Assembly (NCBI GenBank): GCA_021163775.1
Contig: JAGGTI010000038.1
Span: 1 to 51,138, forward strand
Direction: 5' to 3'
Source: Candidatus Zixiibacteriota bacterium
GTDB taxonomy: Bacteria > Zixibacteria > MSB-5A5 > GN15 > FEB-12
DNA length: 51,138 nt
Numbering within the stretch: the stretch's first letter is position 1; every line of letters starts with the position of its first letter. Below the pieces are notes generated by a model. The model saw only the letters and a list, made by a program, of their open reading frames with translations. It was not told the origin of the DNA and made no database searches. Positions 16,972 to 26,893 of the stretch are shown one piece after another. A program made the position numbers and the translations under genes.

Positions 16972-19476
16972 ATGACTGAACGAAGAGATAAAATCCCAGA
17001 ATACGATTTCAAGAACATTGAATCAAAATGGCAGGAGCGCTGGAATGAACAGCGACTGTTTGAAGCTCCCGCGCATCCGGGTGATGCCGAGAAATTCTAC
17101 CTCTTGGTGATGTTCGCTTATCCGTCCGGCGACATGCATATAGGACATTTTCGCAACTATATTATTGGTGATGCGGTAGCCCGCCAACAAATGATGATGG
17201 GCAAACAGGTACTGCATCCGTACGGCTGGGACGCTTTTGGTCTACCGGCCGAGCGGGCCGCAATTAGCCGCAATATTCATCCCGCAGTCTGGACCAAACA
17301 GAATATCAGTGTCAGTGGGAATACTTTGAAGAAAACCGGGGTTTCATTTGACTGGTCTCGCGAAGTCGCTTCGTGCGACCCCGAATACTACAAGTTCACC
17401 CAGTGGATGTTCATTGAACTGTTCAAAAAGGGTCTGGCGTACCGCCAGCGGGGTTTTGTTAACTGGTGCCCGGAAGATAAGACCGTGCTGGCCAATGAAC
17501 AGGTTGTTGATGGCCGATGCGAACGTTGTGGTACCGGGGTTGAGAAAAAAGAGCAGGTGCAGTGGTATTTCAAGATAACCGATTACGCCAATCGCCTTGT
17601 TGACGACCTCGACGATCTACCCGGCTGGCCGGATAATGTCAAAACAATGCAACGTGAGTGGATCGGTCGCTCGTATGGTCTCGAGGTTGATTTTACAATT
17701 GAGGAAACCTCCGAGAAACTTCCTATCTTCACAACTCGTCCCGATACTATTTTCGGGGTGACCTTTATGGCTATCGCACCGGAATCGGAGCTTATTGAAC
17801 GGCTCGGGATGGACCCTGAACATGCCGCTCAAGTCGAGGCTTACAAGAAAGAAGTAGCAGGACGCTCTGATATTGACAGGGCATCGATTACCGATGACAA
17901 GGACGGTGTCTTCACTGGAAAATATGCCATCAATCCGTACAACGGTGAACGAGTTCAACTCTGGGTGGCCGATTATGTTTTATCCGGCTACGGCACCGGT
18001 GCTGTGATGGCTGTTCCGGCGCACGATACACGCGATTTTGCCTTTGCTCGGAAGTACGATATTCCTATCAGGGTAGTTATTCATCCTGATTCGGAAACCG
18101 TTCTGGATGCCCAAACTATGTCTGAGGCGTTCACTGAGTACGGTCCAATGGTTAATTCGGGTCAGTTCGATGGCAAATCCGGCAAGGCGGCTACCGATGC
18201 GGTCAGTGATTTCGCCGAAAACAAAGACTTTGGGCGGAGACGAATCAACTTTAAGTTGAAGGATTGGTCAATCTCACGGCAACGCTACTGGGGCTGTCCG
18301 ATACCGATTATTCACTGTGCGACCTGTGGCGAGGTTCCTGTGCCATTTGAAGATTTACCGGTTGAACTGCCTGATGTCGAGGATTATCACCCGAAAGGAC
18401 GTTCTCCGTTGTCCGATGTCGACTCGTATATGAACACCACCTGTCCCAAATGCGGGGGAGAGGCACAGCGCGATCCAGACACTATGGATACGTTTGTTTG
18501 TTCATCATGGTACTACCTGCGCTATCTCGACCCGTTAAACGAGAATGAACCGTTTGATCGCGATAAAGCGAACGCCTGGTTGCCGATTGATCTATATATC
18601 GGAGGTGTAACGCACGCTACCGGACATTTGATCTATTTCCGGTTTTTCCATAAGTTTCTATACGATATTGGCTGGATTAACAGTAAAGAACCGGCCACGC
18701 GTCTGTTTAATCACGGGATGGTTTCTGATTCCAATGGCGAAGTGATGTCTAAATCAAAGGGTAATGTCGTCTCCCCCATGGAACTTTTTGAAGAACACGG
18801 GGTTGATGTCAGTCGGCTGGCGATGTTCTTTGCCGCTCCATCTGATCGCCCGGTCGGATGGGACACAAAAGAGTTTGTTACTGGACCCGAGAAATTTGTA
18901 TATGGGCGTCTCTATCCAATGGTGGAAAATTACCGTAGTTCTGACGTAGACTTAAAGCAATACTTTAAGTCCGATGAGCTGACATCTGACGAACGCAAGG
19001 TTTACATCAAACTGAACCAAACAATCAAACGTGTCTCGGAGTCATTTGAAAGACTTCAGTTTAATACTGCAATTTCATCTTTGATGGAATTAACACGTGA
19101 TTTTGATGCTGTCGAGATTCAGAACGACCATTTGAATGACGCTGTCATTCTTAAGACAATCCAGCTAATAGCACCGCTGGCACCGCACTTGGCCGAAGAA
19201 ATGTGGCAATTGTGCGGATTTGATGAGGATTCTGTATTCAAGTCAAAATGGCCTGAATATGACCCTAAAGCAGTCATTGGGGATGTAATCAAGGTTGCAA
19301 TCCAAGTGAACGGGCGACTCAGAGGTACAGTTGAGGTTCCTGTTGGTTCGGAGAAAGCTCCTGTAGAAGAAGCGGCTAAAGAAAACGAGAAGGTTCGGGC
19401 ACATCTTGATGGGAAAGAGATTGTCAAAGTAATCTACGTTCCGGGGCGGCTTCTAAACTTTGTCGTCAAGGGATAG
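16972..19476 (+). CDS. leuS: Leucyl-tRNA synthetase
   Basis: LeuRS is a class I synthetase that charges tRNA-Leu. The 834-residue protein has HIGH in MHIGHFRNY (about residues 55-63). It carries a CP1 editing domain with TTRPDTIFGVTF and GTGAVMAVPAHD, and paired zinc-type cysteines (CERC, CPKC). The KMSKS loop reads VMSKSKGN (591-598), so its first Lys is Val. The final domain (VAIQVNGRLRGTVEVPVG) matches the LeuRS C-terminus. AGAGG lies about 11 bases before the ATG. It stands alone, about 85 bases after the deacetylase gene, with no recognisable T-box leader. Confidence 0.97.
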   Translation: MTERRDKIPEYDFKNIESKWQERWNEQRLFEAPAHPGDAEKFYLLVMFAYPSGDMHIGHFRNYIIGDAVARQQMMMGKQVLHPYGWDAFGLPAERAAISRNIHPAVWTKQNISVSGNTLKKTGVSFDWSREVASCDPEYYKFTQWMFIELFKKGLAYRQRGFVNWCPEDKTVLANEQVVDGRCERCGTGVEKKEQVQWYFKITDYANRLVDDLDDLPGWPDNVKTMQREWIGRSYGLEVDFTIEETSEKLPIFTTRPDTIFGVTFMAIAPESELIERLGMDPEHAAQVEAYKKEVAGRSDIDRASITDDKDGVFTGKYAINPYNGERVQLWVADYVLSGYGTGAVMAVPAHDTRDFAFARKYDIPIRVVIHPDSETVLDAQTMSEAFTEYGPMVNSGQFDGKSGKAATDAVSDFAENKDFGRRRINFKLKDWSISRQRYWGCPIPIIHCATCGEVPVPFEDLPVELPDVEDYHPKGRSPLSDVDSYMNTTCPKCGGEAQRDPDTMDTFVCSSWYYLRYLDPLNENEPFDRDKANAWLPIDLYIGGVTHATGHLIYFRFFHKFLYDIGWINSKEPATRLFNHGMVSDSNGEVMSKSKGNVVSPMELFEEHGVDVSRLAMFFAAPSDRPVGWDTKEFVTGPEKFVYGRLYPMVENYRSSDVDLKQYFKSDELTSDERKVYIKLNQTIKRVSESFERLQFNTAISSLMELTRDFDAVEIQNDHLNDAVILKTIQLIAPLAPHLAEEMWQLCGFDEDSVFKSKWPEYDPKAVIGDVIKVAIQVNGRLRGTVEVPVGSEKAPVEEAAKENEKVRAHLDGKEIVKVIYVPGRLLNFVVKG

Positions 19477-19520
19477 ATTATTATAATGGGGCATACTTAG
19501 ATCTTGCGTGCACGTGTTAA

Positions 19521-19536
19521 CATAATATATATTATG
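19521..19536. promoter_or_regulatory. AT-rich 16-bp palindrome upstream of the TPR genes
   Basis: CATAATATATATTATG is a perfect palindrome in the 214-base gap between leuS and the first TPR gene. It could be a dimeric regulator site or part of a promoter, but there is no independent support. Confidence 0.25.
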
Positions 19537-19690
19537 AGACGCTTATAGTTTTACATTGAGCGTTAATTTTCCGTCTCATCTGTACCTTTCTGCGTCTATC
19601 TTTCTATCCTCCACTCTCATCCGGCTTTCAAACGGCTTTCAAATCAAATATGTATAGTAGAACTGATAAGTTGCCGATGTAATTACGTAA

Positions 19691-21193
19691 ATGAAAATGC
19701 CCCGGAAGCTTATAACGCTAACCGCCTTAGCTTTAGTTGTCTGCCTTTTGTTAATTTGGAACAGTCCCGGGCCGGACACGATTCCGATCACAACTCGCTC
19801 CGCGACTGCCCTCATACACTTCACCGAGGGACGTAATCTGTTTGAGCAAAACCGAAAAATAGCGGCCGAGAGCAGTCTTCATAAAGCACTTGATCTGGAT
19901 CCACGCTTGGCAATGGCCCACCTCTACCTTTCTCGGATTCAGACAAATGGCAATGAGGCACGGAACAGTCTTGCACGGGCAGTTTCGCTGGCTAATGAGG
20001 TCTCCGATGGGGAGCGTCTCATGATCCTGGCAGATCGAGCCGGTAGCTTTCAGCAACCCGCTCGACAACATGAGCTCCTATCTAAATTGACGGAAACATA
20101 TTCCGGTGATGCCAGAGTTCACCTTGAGTTGGGACTTTACTTCTTTCGCTTGAAACACTGGGACAGCGCGATAATTTCGTACAGCCGGGCGGTTGCCCTA
20201 TCCCCTACGTATGCGAGTGCCTACAATGGCATGGGATACTGCTATCGTTTCTTGGGCAATCTGTGTGCGGCAGAGGAGTGCTTTTTGAATTACATGAGTC
20301 TCATCCCAGATGCTCCGAATCCCTACGACTCTTACGCTGATCTGCTGACCAAAATGAATCGACATCGGGAGGCGATCCAATTCTATAAGGAAGCTCTTAA
20401 AGTACAGCCTGATTTCGTGGCGTCACACCTGGGAATTGCCAACAACCTGTGCGTGCTTGGGCAACATAAAGAAGCGCGCGAACAGCTCGGTCATCTGTTG
20501 GAGATAGCCTGGAACGATGATCAACGGAGGGCCGCTCTACAAGGGATTATGATGTCATACCTTGATCAGGGTAATTTTGAGGCGGCATTTGAACAGTTCG
20601 AGACCGCACACCAAATTGCGATCGCGGCGGCTGATACCGTCGCCATGGCCCAGGATCTGGATGCCATGGGCAAAATGTGGCTGGAAATCGATCGATCGGA
20701 AGAAGCCTCTAAAGCGTTTACCGCCTCCCTGAATCTGATCGTCCTCTCAGCTGTTGCTCCCAGTGTCGCTGAACAGGCACAGTTGGACCATTACCAGAGA
20801 CAAGCCTTGGTTTGGTTGCAACGAGGTAATATTGTACAAGCACAGGACATTATCCAACAATATCAAGCCGAAGCGTTGCGCACCAAGGATCAGAACCGTA
20901 TCCAGACCGCCCACGAGACTCTTGGCAGGATAGCCCTGGAATCGGGTGATATCCAACAAGCGATCAAAGAACTGAGTGAATCTGATCTGGAACAGGCGCT
21001 CAACCAGTACTATCTGGCTTTGGCATATGAAGTTGCGGGAGATCTGCCACAGGCTCTACGCCTCTATATCAAGGCATCTACCTACGATCAATTTGGTCGG
21101 TTGGGGCAGGCATTCGTGCGTCAAAAAGCACTCCGAAGAGTCGAATCCCTTCGTCTGGTTCAGGAACCTCATCAGGAAGTCCCAGTACTCTGA
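19691..21193 (+). CDS. Membrane-anchored TPR protein, tandem paralog A
   Basis: This 500-residue protein has an N-terminal hydrophobic segment (about residues 7-24) that can act as an uncleaved signal anchor. It contains a Cys (LVVC) but no proper lipobox. The conserved PITTRSATALIHFTEGRNL follows, then about nine helical tetratricopeptide-type repeats (for example residues 140-240, SAYNGMGYCYRFLGN). It is homologous along its whole length to the next gene, with shared PNPYDSYA and AIxxYxxALK blocks. It probably scaffolds protein complexes at the envelope. No catalytic domain is visible. No clear ribosome site precedes the ATG, so the start may be 6 bases later. Confidence 0.75.
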   Translation: MKMPRKLITLTALALVVCLLLIWNSPGPDTIPITTRSATALIHFTEGRNLFEQNRKIAAESSLHKALDLDPRLAMAHLYLSRIQTNGNEARNSLARAVSLANEVSDGERLMILADRAGSFQQPARQHELLSKLTETYSGDARVHLELGLYFFRLKHWDSAIISYSRAVALSPTYASAYNGMGYCYRFLGNLCAAEECFLNYMSLIPDAPNPYDSYADLLTKMNRHREAIQFYKEALKVQPDFVASHLGIANNLCVLGQHKEAREQLGHLLEIAWNDDQRRAALQGIMMSYLDQGNFEAAFEQFETAHQIAIAAADTVAMAQDLDAMGKMWLEIDRSEEASKAFTASLNLIVLSAVAPSVAEQAQLDHYQRQALVWLQRGNIVQAQDIIQQYQAEALRTKDQNRIQTAHETLGRIALESGDIQQAIKELSESDLEQALNQYYLALAYEVAGDLPQALRLYIKASTYDQFGRLGQAFVRQKALRRVESLRLVQEPHQEVPVL

Positions 21194-21275
21194 CATCGCT
21201 CACATGCTTCAAACCGACAAACCACTTGATTTGCCTCCACACTAATGTTAGTTGCTGTATGGAGAGCTTGAACGT

Positions 21276-22757
21276 ATGACGAAGATCGCTAACAACTATA
21301 AACATAGGCTCGGAATCCTTTCGCTCCTGGTTCTGATGTTCGCGTTAGCCAACTGCGGTGGTCCAATGGGTGACGAAATTCCGATCACCACCTCGTCTAC
21401 CGAGGCTCTGGAGCATTTCAAGCTTGGACGAGATCTATCGGAGCGCTTGAGAACCCCTGAGGCTTTGCGTCATTTTCAGCGGGCAGTAAAAGCTGATCCC
21501 GAGTTTGCCCTCGCTTACCTGTATTTGGCCAGCGTAAATCCGAGTCCAAAGGGATTTTTCGAAAACCTGGAGTTGGCGCGCGAACATTCCTCCGGCATTT
21601 CCAAAGGTGAGCTTCTGCTCATAGAAGTGGCTAAGACTGGTGTGGATGGTGATCCGTCTCGACAACTTGATATTTGCAAAGAATTAGTAGCCCTCTACCC
21701 CAAAGACGTGCGAGCGCGGATGCTTTTGGCTAACCAGCACTTTGGTGTTCAGGATTACGAAAATGCCGTTGCTCAGTATAAAGTGATAGTTGATATCGCA
21801 AGCACTTATGCCCCACCGTACAATATGTTAGGCTACTCACTACGCGCGCTCGGCCACTATGAAGAAGCCGCGGAAGCATTCAAGAACTACATAGAATTGA
21901 TCCCGGAGGATCCAAATCCGTACGATTCATATGCCGAATTACTCACTCGCATGGGTAGGTTCGATGAAGCTATTAACTACTACCGCAAGGCTCTCAAAGC
22001 CGACCGTACATTTGGTACTTCAAGGTTGGGGATTGCTTTCAATCTGGTGTTCCTGAACCGCCATGACGAGGCCCGTGACGAACTGGAAGAGTATTTTAAC
22101 AAAGCAATAAACAGCGGACAGCAACGTGCGGCACTTATGGCGGCGGCGATCACATACATTGATGAAGGTATGTACGATCAAGCATTGGCGCTACTTCACC
22201 AGAGATACGAACTATCCACTGAGAATACTGATGCGGCGGCAATGGCCGGTGATCTGCGCAATATTGCTTTTGTGCAATTGCTGGAACATCAACCAGCCGC
22301 GGCTCAGGAAAGCTACAACAAGTCGCTTGAGATTGTTGAAGCCTCAAATCTCTTTGAGCGGGTCAAGCGCAATATTCGCCAAAATGATATCGCCTCACGG
22401 TCACTGGTCGAATTAGAACGCGGCAATCTATCGGAAGCCATAAATCTCGCAAATGAGTATCTTGCGATAATTGAACCTTCGGATAATATCCTCCGCATTC
22501 AAGCGGCTAATCTGATACTTGGAAGAGTGGCTTTGGCTCAAGGAGAATATGATATAGCAATTGCTCACCTTGAGAAAGCCAACCAGGAATCTGCGTGGAG
22601 CCAGTTCCACCTTGCGGCCGCATACGAAGGAAAAGGTGATACTGTCAGGGCGGTTGAATTATACGAATCGGCGGCTACAACTTACGAACTGAACAATCTG
22701 ACTTATGCTGTTATTCGCCAAGAATCCGAACGTCGTGCTAAAACGCTCAGACAATAG
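21276..22757 (+). CDS. TPR lipoprotein, tandem paralog B
   Basis: This is a 493-residue protein from the ATG at 21276, chosen because GGAGAG lies about 9 bases upstream and the N-terminus then forms a clean signal peptide. The lipobox is probably ALANC, near residues 24-28. The mature protein begins with a short linker and PITTSSTEALEHFKLGRDL, matching its upstream paralog. About nine TPR units follow (RAVKADPEFALAYLYLASV, NYYRKALKADRTFGTSRLG). I infer a periplasm-facing scaffold. The order and full-length similarity show a gene duplication in place. The gene converges with the carboxypeptidase gene, leaving only about 25 bases. Confidence 0.78.
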   Translation: MTKIANNYKHRLGILSLLVLMFALANCGGPMGDEIPITTSSTEALEHFKLGRDLSERLRTPEALRHFQRAVKADPEFALAYLYLASVNPSPKGFFENLELAREHSSGISKGELLLIEVAKTGVDGDPSRQLDICKELVALYPKDVRARMLLANQHFGVQDYENAVAQYKVIVDIASTYAPPYNMLGYSLRALGHYEEAAEAFKNYIELIPEDPNPYDSYAELLTRMGRFDEAINYYRKALKADRTFGTSRLGIAFNLVFLNRHDEARDELEEYFNKAINSGQQRAALMAAAITYIDEGMYDQALALLHQRYELSTENTDAAAMAGDLRNIAFVQLLEHQPAAAQESYNKSLEIVEASNLFERVKRNIRQNDIASRSLVELERGNLSEAINLANEYLAIIEPSDNILRIQAANLILGRVALAQGEYDIAIAHLEKANQESAWSQFHLAAAYEGKGDTVRAVELYESAATTYELNNLTYAVIRQESERRAKTLRQ

Positions 22758-22781
22758 TCGGATGCGTTCCACCAAAATAGT

Positions 22782-23690
22782 CTAACTGTGGATCTTACCA
22801 AATCCCCAGTCTACTAGTTTGCGGGCTTCGCGAAAACGGAGCCGGTCGCCCGGCACGCCGAGAACTACGCAGGTCAGCCTCTCCCCTTTATCGTTCTCAA
22901 CCAGTGTTGTCAAACAGTAGTCGGCCGCCCGTATATATCCCGTTTTGCCGCTCAACACTTTATATTTTGAATGGATTATAAGGTTGGTGTTAGCCATCTG
23001 TAAATGCTTATTCTTGCGGTTAATCACATCACACCTTTGTGATTTGGTAGATGTGAGCCGTGCGATTAACTCGTAGTCGTAGGCATAATGAAGAATCTTC
23101 GCCACCTCATGGGCAGTAGAAACATTGCGCGCGTCCAGTCCTGTCGGTTCGTAGAAAACGGTGTTTTTCAGTCCGAGCTGTTTCATCTTGAAATTCATTT
23201 CGCGAACAAAATCTTCAATCGATCCGCAGGCGGCCCTTGCCAGTGCACGAGCGGCCCTATTGTCAGAATTCAAGAGCGCGGCGTAAAGGAGATCTTCGAG
23301 AGACAACTCATAACCAACTCTGAGTCGTGACTTGGAGGACCGCCGCGCATCCTCGCGTGAGATCGTCTGGGTCGTTGATAGATCGAGTCCTTGATCAAGA
23401 ATCACCATCGCCGTAACCAATTTGGTGATTGAAGCTACCGAACGCTTGACATCAGCATTCTTAGCATAGAGCACCTCGCCGTTGTCATAATTAACTAATA
23501 TAGCCGACTTTAGATTGAGGTATGGTTTCTTGCCTTTTGGAATACTATCAAACTCGAAATGATATGTTGGGTCTGAGGCCGCCAAAAGCGGACCGTCTGG
23601 CGTCTCAAGAAAATACACCGTGTTGGCTGAGAAAAACACGAAGGCGGCCAACAGGAGCAAGAGTTTGGGCAGTTGTTTACGTTCGAGCAT
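22782..23690 (-). CDS. D-alanyl-D-alanine carboxypeptidase (DacA/PBP5-like, S11 family)
   Basis: S11 enzymes trim the terminal D-Ala of peptidoglycan stem peptides in the periplasm. The 302-residue protein starts at the ATG at 23690; an in-frame GTG at 23723 overlaps the permease gene. An N-terminal hydrophobic segment (about 8-22) serves as signal or anchor. The three active-site motifs are SITK (about residue 87), SDN (within LLNSDNRA) and KTG (SGKTGYI). It lacks the C-terminal amphipathic anchor domain of E. coli PBP5, ending soon after VVLGVPGDRLRFREARKLVDWG. It lies right after the ABC exporter genes on the same strand. Confidence 0.9.
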   Translation of the reverse strand: MLERKQLPKLLLLLAAFVFFSANTVYFLETPDGPLLAASDPTYHFEFDSIPKGKKPYLNLKSAILVNYDNGEVLYAKNADVKRSVASITKLVTAMVILDQGLDLSTTQTISREDARRSSKSRLRVGYELSLEDLLYAALLNSDNRAARALARAACGSIEDFVREMNFKMKQLGLKNTVFYEPTGLDARNVSTAHEVAKILHYAYDYELIARLTSTKSQRCDVINRKNKHLQMANTNLIIHSKYKVLSGKTGYIRAADYCLTTLVENDKGERLTCVVLGVPGDRLRFREARKLVDWGFGKIHS

Positions 23691-23704
23691 ACTAATCAGA
23701 CCTG

Positions 23705-25024
23705 CTAACCTTGTTTGATCCACTTCAATATTTCAGGCAAAGTTGGTCGTTTGCCGTACATTAATATACCGACTCTGAAGACTCTGGCCGACAACCAAGT
23801 GATTCCGATCGATGTGATAATAACACCCAGTAAACCAAGCATGGCTTCTCCAACTATCCCTGAGAACAATGAGTATTCCATAGCCGAAGGTGCCAGGAAT
23901 ACCACTCGTTCAAACATCATGGTTGGGGTGCATAAAGGAATATAGGAAAGGATCAGAACCCAGGTAGCATAAGGATCACGTATTACAGCCATACCGGTCA
24001 TCAGAGCCGGCAACATCCAAATGATAACTGGGAAAACAAAATTCTGAGCCTCTTTGTCGCTGTTGACAATTGAACCGACAAGTGCAAACAAAGTACAGAA
24101 CATTAAATAGCCAGTAACAAAGAAGAGAACAAAAAAGATAACAACAACAGGATTGAAAACTATTTGTGCCAGCCCCGGATCAATTTCCAGGCTACCGGAC
24201 CCTGCGAACAGAGACACCACAAGTCCAGCTACTACCCAAATACCCACCTGGGTTAATGCGGCGGCACCACCACCAATGATTTTACCAGCTAAGAGTTGGA
24301 AAGGAGTTACCGATGAAACCAAAACTTCCACGATCCTACTACTCTTCTCTTCAATAATGCTACGCATCAAACCTGAGCCATTTATAATCGTCACCATATA
24401 CATCAGCATGACAAAAATAAGAGCCGTGAAAAACTTTATCTCGAACGGGATAGACTCACCACTTGTATTTTTAGTGGTCAGCGATATGCGATGCGTTAGA
24501 GCCAGAACTGAGTCAACCGGAATGTTTACCTGTGATGACTCAAGTCGTTCCTTAGACAGTATTTGACTCAACTCGTATTCGAAACGTCGAATTGTACGGA
24601 AATCATCAGAGTTCGTTATCAACAGGAGACTGCTGTCATTCAGATGAGGTGTGGGCCCGATAGCCAGAACATACTTAACTTCACGGGCATCAATCTGACC
24701 AGTGAGCAAATCGATAACCTCGCGAAACCGAGTGTCATCGGAAGGCGAGATATCTATAATGCTATCAATACTGTATGTTGGTATTTCCGAATCACCAATG
24801 GTATACTCACCCAGAGCGATAGCCAACGCCGCTCCAACCCCCTGATTACTTCGATCTACAATTGCGACCGACTCGGTGGTATCCACATCTTTGTTGGCTA
24901 ATAACGCCGGCAGAACCATGAAACCTGCCATAATCACCGGCGTAAGCAGGGTCATAATCAGGAAAGACTTTTTCTTCACGATCTGCGCGTACTCGCGCTT
25001 CATGATTATCAGGAATTTAGACAT
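23705..25024 (-). CDS. ABC-2 type exporter permease (NatB-like)
   Basis: This is the membrane subunit of an ABC exporter, 439 residues. It has an N-terminal transmembrane helix (about residues 19-42), an extracytoplasmic region of about 180 residues, then five or more helices. The conserved block RSIIEEKSSRIVEVLVSSV of the NatB/ABC2_membrane_3 family lies before the second membrane group. The start at 25024 is supported by an excellent ribosome site, GGAGGTGAC, directly upstream. It overlaps the last 8 bases of the ATPase gene, so the two are translationally coupled. NatAB-type systems export Na+ or unknown substrates; the substrate here cannot be deduced. Confidence 0.88.
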   Translation of the reverse strand: MSKFLIIMKREYAQIVKKKSFLIMTLLTPVIMAGFMVLPALLANKDVDTTESVAIVDRSNQGVGAALAIALGEYTIGDSEIPTYSIDSIIDISPSDDTRFREVIDLLTGQIDAREVKYVLAIGPTPHLNDSSLLLITNSDDFRTIRRFEYELSQILSKERLESSQVNIPVDSVLALTHRISLTTKNTSGESIPFEIKFFTALIFVMLMYMVTIINGSGLMRSIIEEKSSRIVEVLVSSVTPFQLLAGKIIGGGAAALTQVGIWVVAGLVVSLFAGSGSLEIDPGLAQIVFNPVVVIFFVLFFVTGYLMFCTLFALVGSIVNSDKEAQNFVFPVIIWMLPALMTGMAVIRDPYATWVLILSYIPLCTPTMMFERVVFLAPSAMEYSLFSGIVGEAMLGLLGVIITSIGITWLSARVFRVGILMYGKRPTLPEILKWIKQG

Positions 25025-25949
25025 GGTCACCTCCCACCTCGGCATGGAGATCAGCGAGATCAATTTTGGCGGTATCAATGAATATGTCGTAAAGCGATGG
25101 TTCCATTACTTCGAACCGGCTTATGGTCAACTTGTCCACCGCGGCTTTGAGAATTGAATCCGGTTTAGTGCCGTCTTCAAGTCGCACCTCGACGTAATTA
25201 TTAAACTCTGTCATTTCGCGAACACCGGGCAGATCCCTGATAAACTTACCATCTCCCTCGAAACCGATCTGGACCGTGTTGCGCCCGAATTGCGCCTTGA
25301 CGTCACCGATCGTACCGTCCAGGACTTTTTGGCCCTGCGAAATCATGCAGATATGGTCACACAGCTTTTCCGCCTGCTCCATAACGTGGGTCGAAAAAAG
25401 AATTGTCCGTCCCTCCCGTTTCAAATCGAGCAGGACATTCTTGATCAATTCTATGTTAATCGGATCGAGACCGGAGAATATCTCATCTAGGATGATGATA
25501 TCCGGCTCGTGCAGGACAGTCGTCACAAACTGTAGTTTTTGAGCCATCCCCTTGGAGAGTTCTTCGACTTTCTGATCGACATACTCAGCCAGATTCATCC
25601 GCTCCAGCCAGGGATCAATAGCCGCCGCCGTCTTCTTGGATGGGTACCCTTTCAAGTCGGCCAGATAAGTGATGACCTCTCTAAGCGTCATCTTCTTGTA
25701 TAGGCCACGTTCTTCGGGCAAATAGCCGACTCGGTCGCGGAAAGAACCATCTACCTCACGACCATCAAACAGAATCGTCCCGGAGTCCGGGACGATGATA
25801 TTCATTATCATCCGAATCGTAGTTGTTTTGCCGGCCCCATTGGGACCAATCATGCCATAAATCACGCCTCGTGGGATATCCAGCGAGAGGCCATCAACGG
25901 CGGTCTTATTTTCATACCGTTTGGTGATTTTGTCGAGTTTTAGATACAT
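25017..25949 (-). CDS. ABC exporter ATP-binding protein (NatA-like)
   Basis: This is the ATPase partner of the permease gene that follows it, 310 residues. Walker A is GPNGAGKTTT (about 35-44), the signature is a variant, LSKGMAQK, Walker B is IIILDEIFSGLDP and the switch His is in STHVMEQ. A DUF4162-type C-terminal extension (about 215-300) is usual for NatA-like ATPases. The ATG at 25949 has AGGAG at good spacing; a GTG two codons upstream is the alternative. The pair forms an operon, with the carboxypeptidase perhaps as third gene. Confidence 0.92.
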   Translation of the reverse strand: MYLKLDKITKRYENKTAVDGLSLDIPRGVIYGMIGPNGAGKTTTIRMIMNIIVPDSGTILFDGREVDGSFRDRVGYLPEERGLYKKMTLREVITYLADLKGYPSKKTAAAIDPWLERMNLAEYVDQKVEELSKGMAQKLQFVTTVLHEPDIIILDEIFSGLDPINIELIKNVLLDLKREGRTILFSTHVMEQAEKLCDHICMISQGQKVLDGTIGDVKAQFGRNTVQIGFEGDGKFIRDLPGVREMTEFNNYVEVRLEDGTKPDSILKAAVDKLTISRFEVMEPSLYDIFIDTAKIDLADLHAEVGGDHV

Positions 25950-26014
25950 TCGCACTCCTATAATCAGTAGTTAGTGATAAGAGGATATAAAGAATCAGTC
26001 AACTACAAATAGCC

Positions 26015-26797
26015 TCAAGTCTCATTCTCTGGGGTAGCAATCATTTCCGCAAACTGGCTGGCGTTGCGCGCCGCCTGACCAAGATGGCAATTGTTGAAGA
26101 ATACGTAGCCTGTTTTAACTTTCTTCATAATTTTAGCCAGCTTGTTCTTCCAACTGGCTAGTTCATCCTCTGAGTATTTGTAATCATACCTAAGCGGGCC
26201 ACCGTCCCACCACTGCTCGGCGTTGCGACCATGCAGACGAATGTAGACGGTGTCAGTAGTGGCGAAACAATCCGGATTAAGAAGACCTGGGAGAGATGGC
26301 TCATCAACCGCCACATACCCAATCCCTTCCGCACGAAAGCGGTCGTACATTGTCCGGTTCACCCAGCTATTGTGACGAAACTCGACAAACAGCGGATGCG
26401 GTACCACCGCCTGTCGACAGATGGAAATATAATCAAGATTATCAGGTGAAAACTTAAATGAGTACGGGAACTGAGCCAGCAGTCCCGCTAATTTACCAAA
26501 TTCGGATAACGGCCGCATTGCTTCGGTGAATTTCCGACAGTCATTATCGAGATCTGTCCGCCGATGCGTAAACGACTGTGGCACTTTCACCATAAAATCG
26601 AATTGGTCGGATACTTTTTTCGCCATATTTTCAAACACACGAGGTTGCGGAATACCATAATAAGTTGAATTGATCTCAACTGTGTCAAATTTACGGACGT
26701 AGTAATCCAGGAGTTTGCCTTTATCAATATCAGGCGGATAGAAATTGCCGCGCCAATCGGCAAAACTGAATCCTGAAGTACCTACACGAACATTCAT
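26015..26797 (-). CDS. DUF72 (YecE-like) TIM-barrel protein
   Basis: The 260-residue protein matches the DUF72 family: VGTSGFSFADWRGNFYP at the start, VEINSTYYGIP, FMVKVPQSFTHRR, FVEFRHNSW, VYIRLHGRN and a terminal VFFNNCHLGQAARNA block. The family adopts a TIM-barrel fold and its biochemical role is not established. The ATG at 26797 is chosen because family members begin just before VGTSGF; the frame extends upstream to 26851 with unrelated sequence. It stands between the ABC exporter and the unknown membrane cluster, on the same strand, with about 100 bases to the zinc-ribbon gene. Confidence 0.88.
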   Translation of the reverse strand: MNVRVGTSGFSFADWRGNFYPPDIDKGKLLDYYVRKFDTVEINSTYYGIPQPRVFENMAKKVSDQFDFMVKVPQSFTHRRTDLDNDCRKFTEAMRPLSEFGKLAGLLAQFPYSFKFSPDNLDYISICRQAVVPHPLFVEFRHNSWVNRTMYDRFRAEGIGYVAVDEPSLPGLLNPDCFATTDTVYIRLHGRNAEQWWDGGPLRYDYKYSEDELASWKNKLAKIMKKVKTGYVFFNNCHLGQAARNASQFAEMIATPENET

Positions 26798-26893
26798 ATC
26801 AACTGGTCTCAAACTCAAGTGCAATACTCTGCAATACGCAGATGTATTCAATCTGTTTCTCAGAAAATGAGGTGTGACACAAGCTTGATCAAA

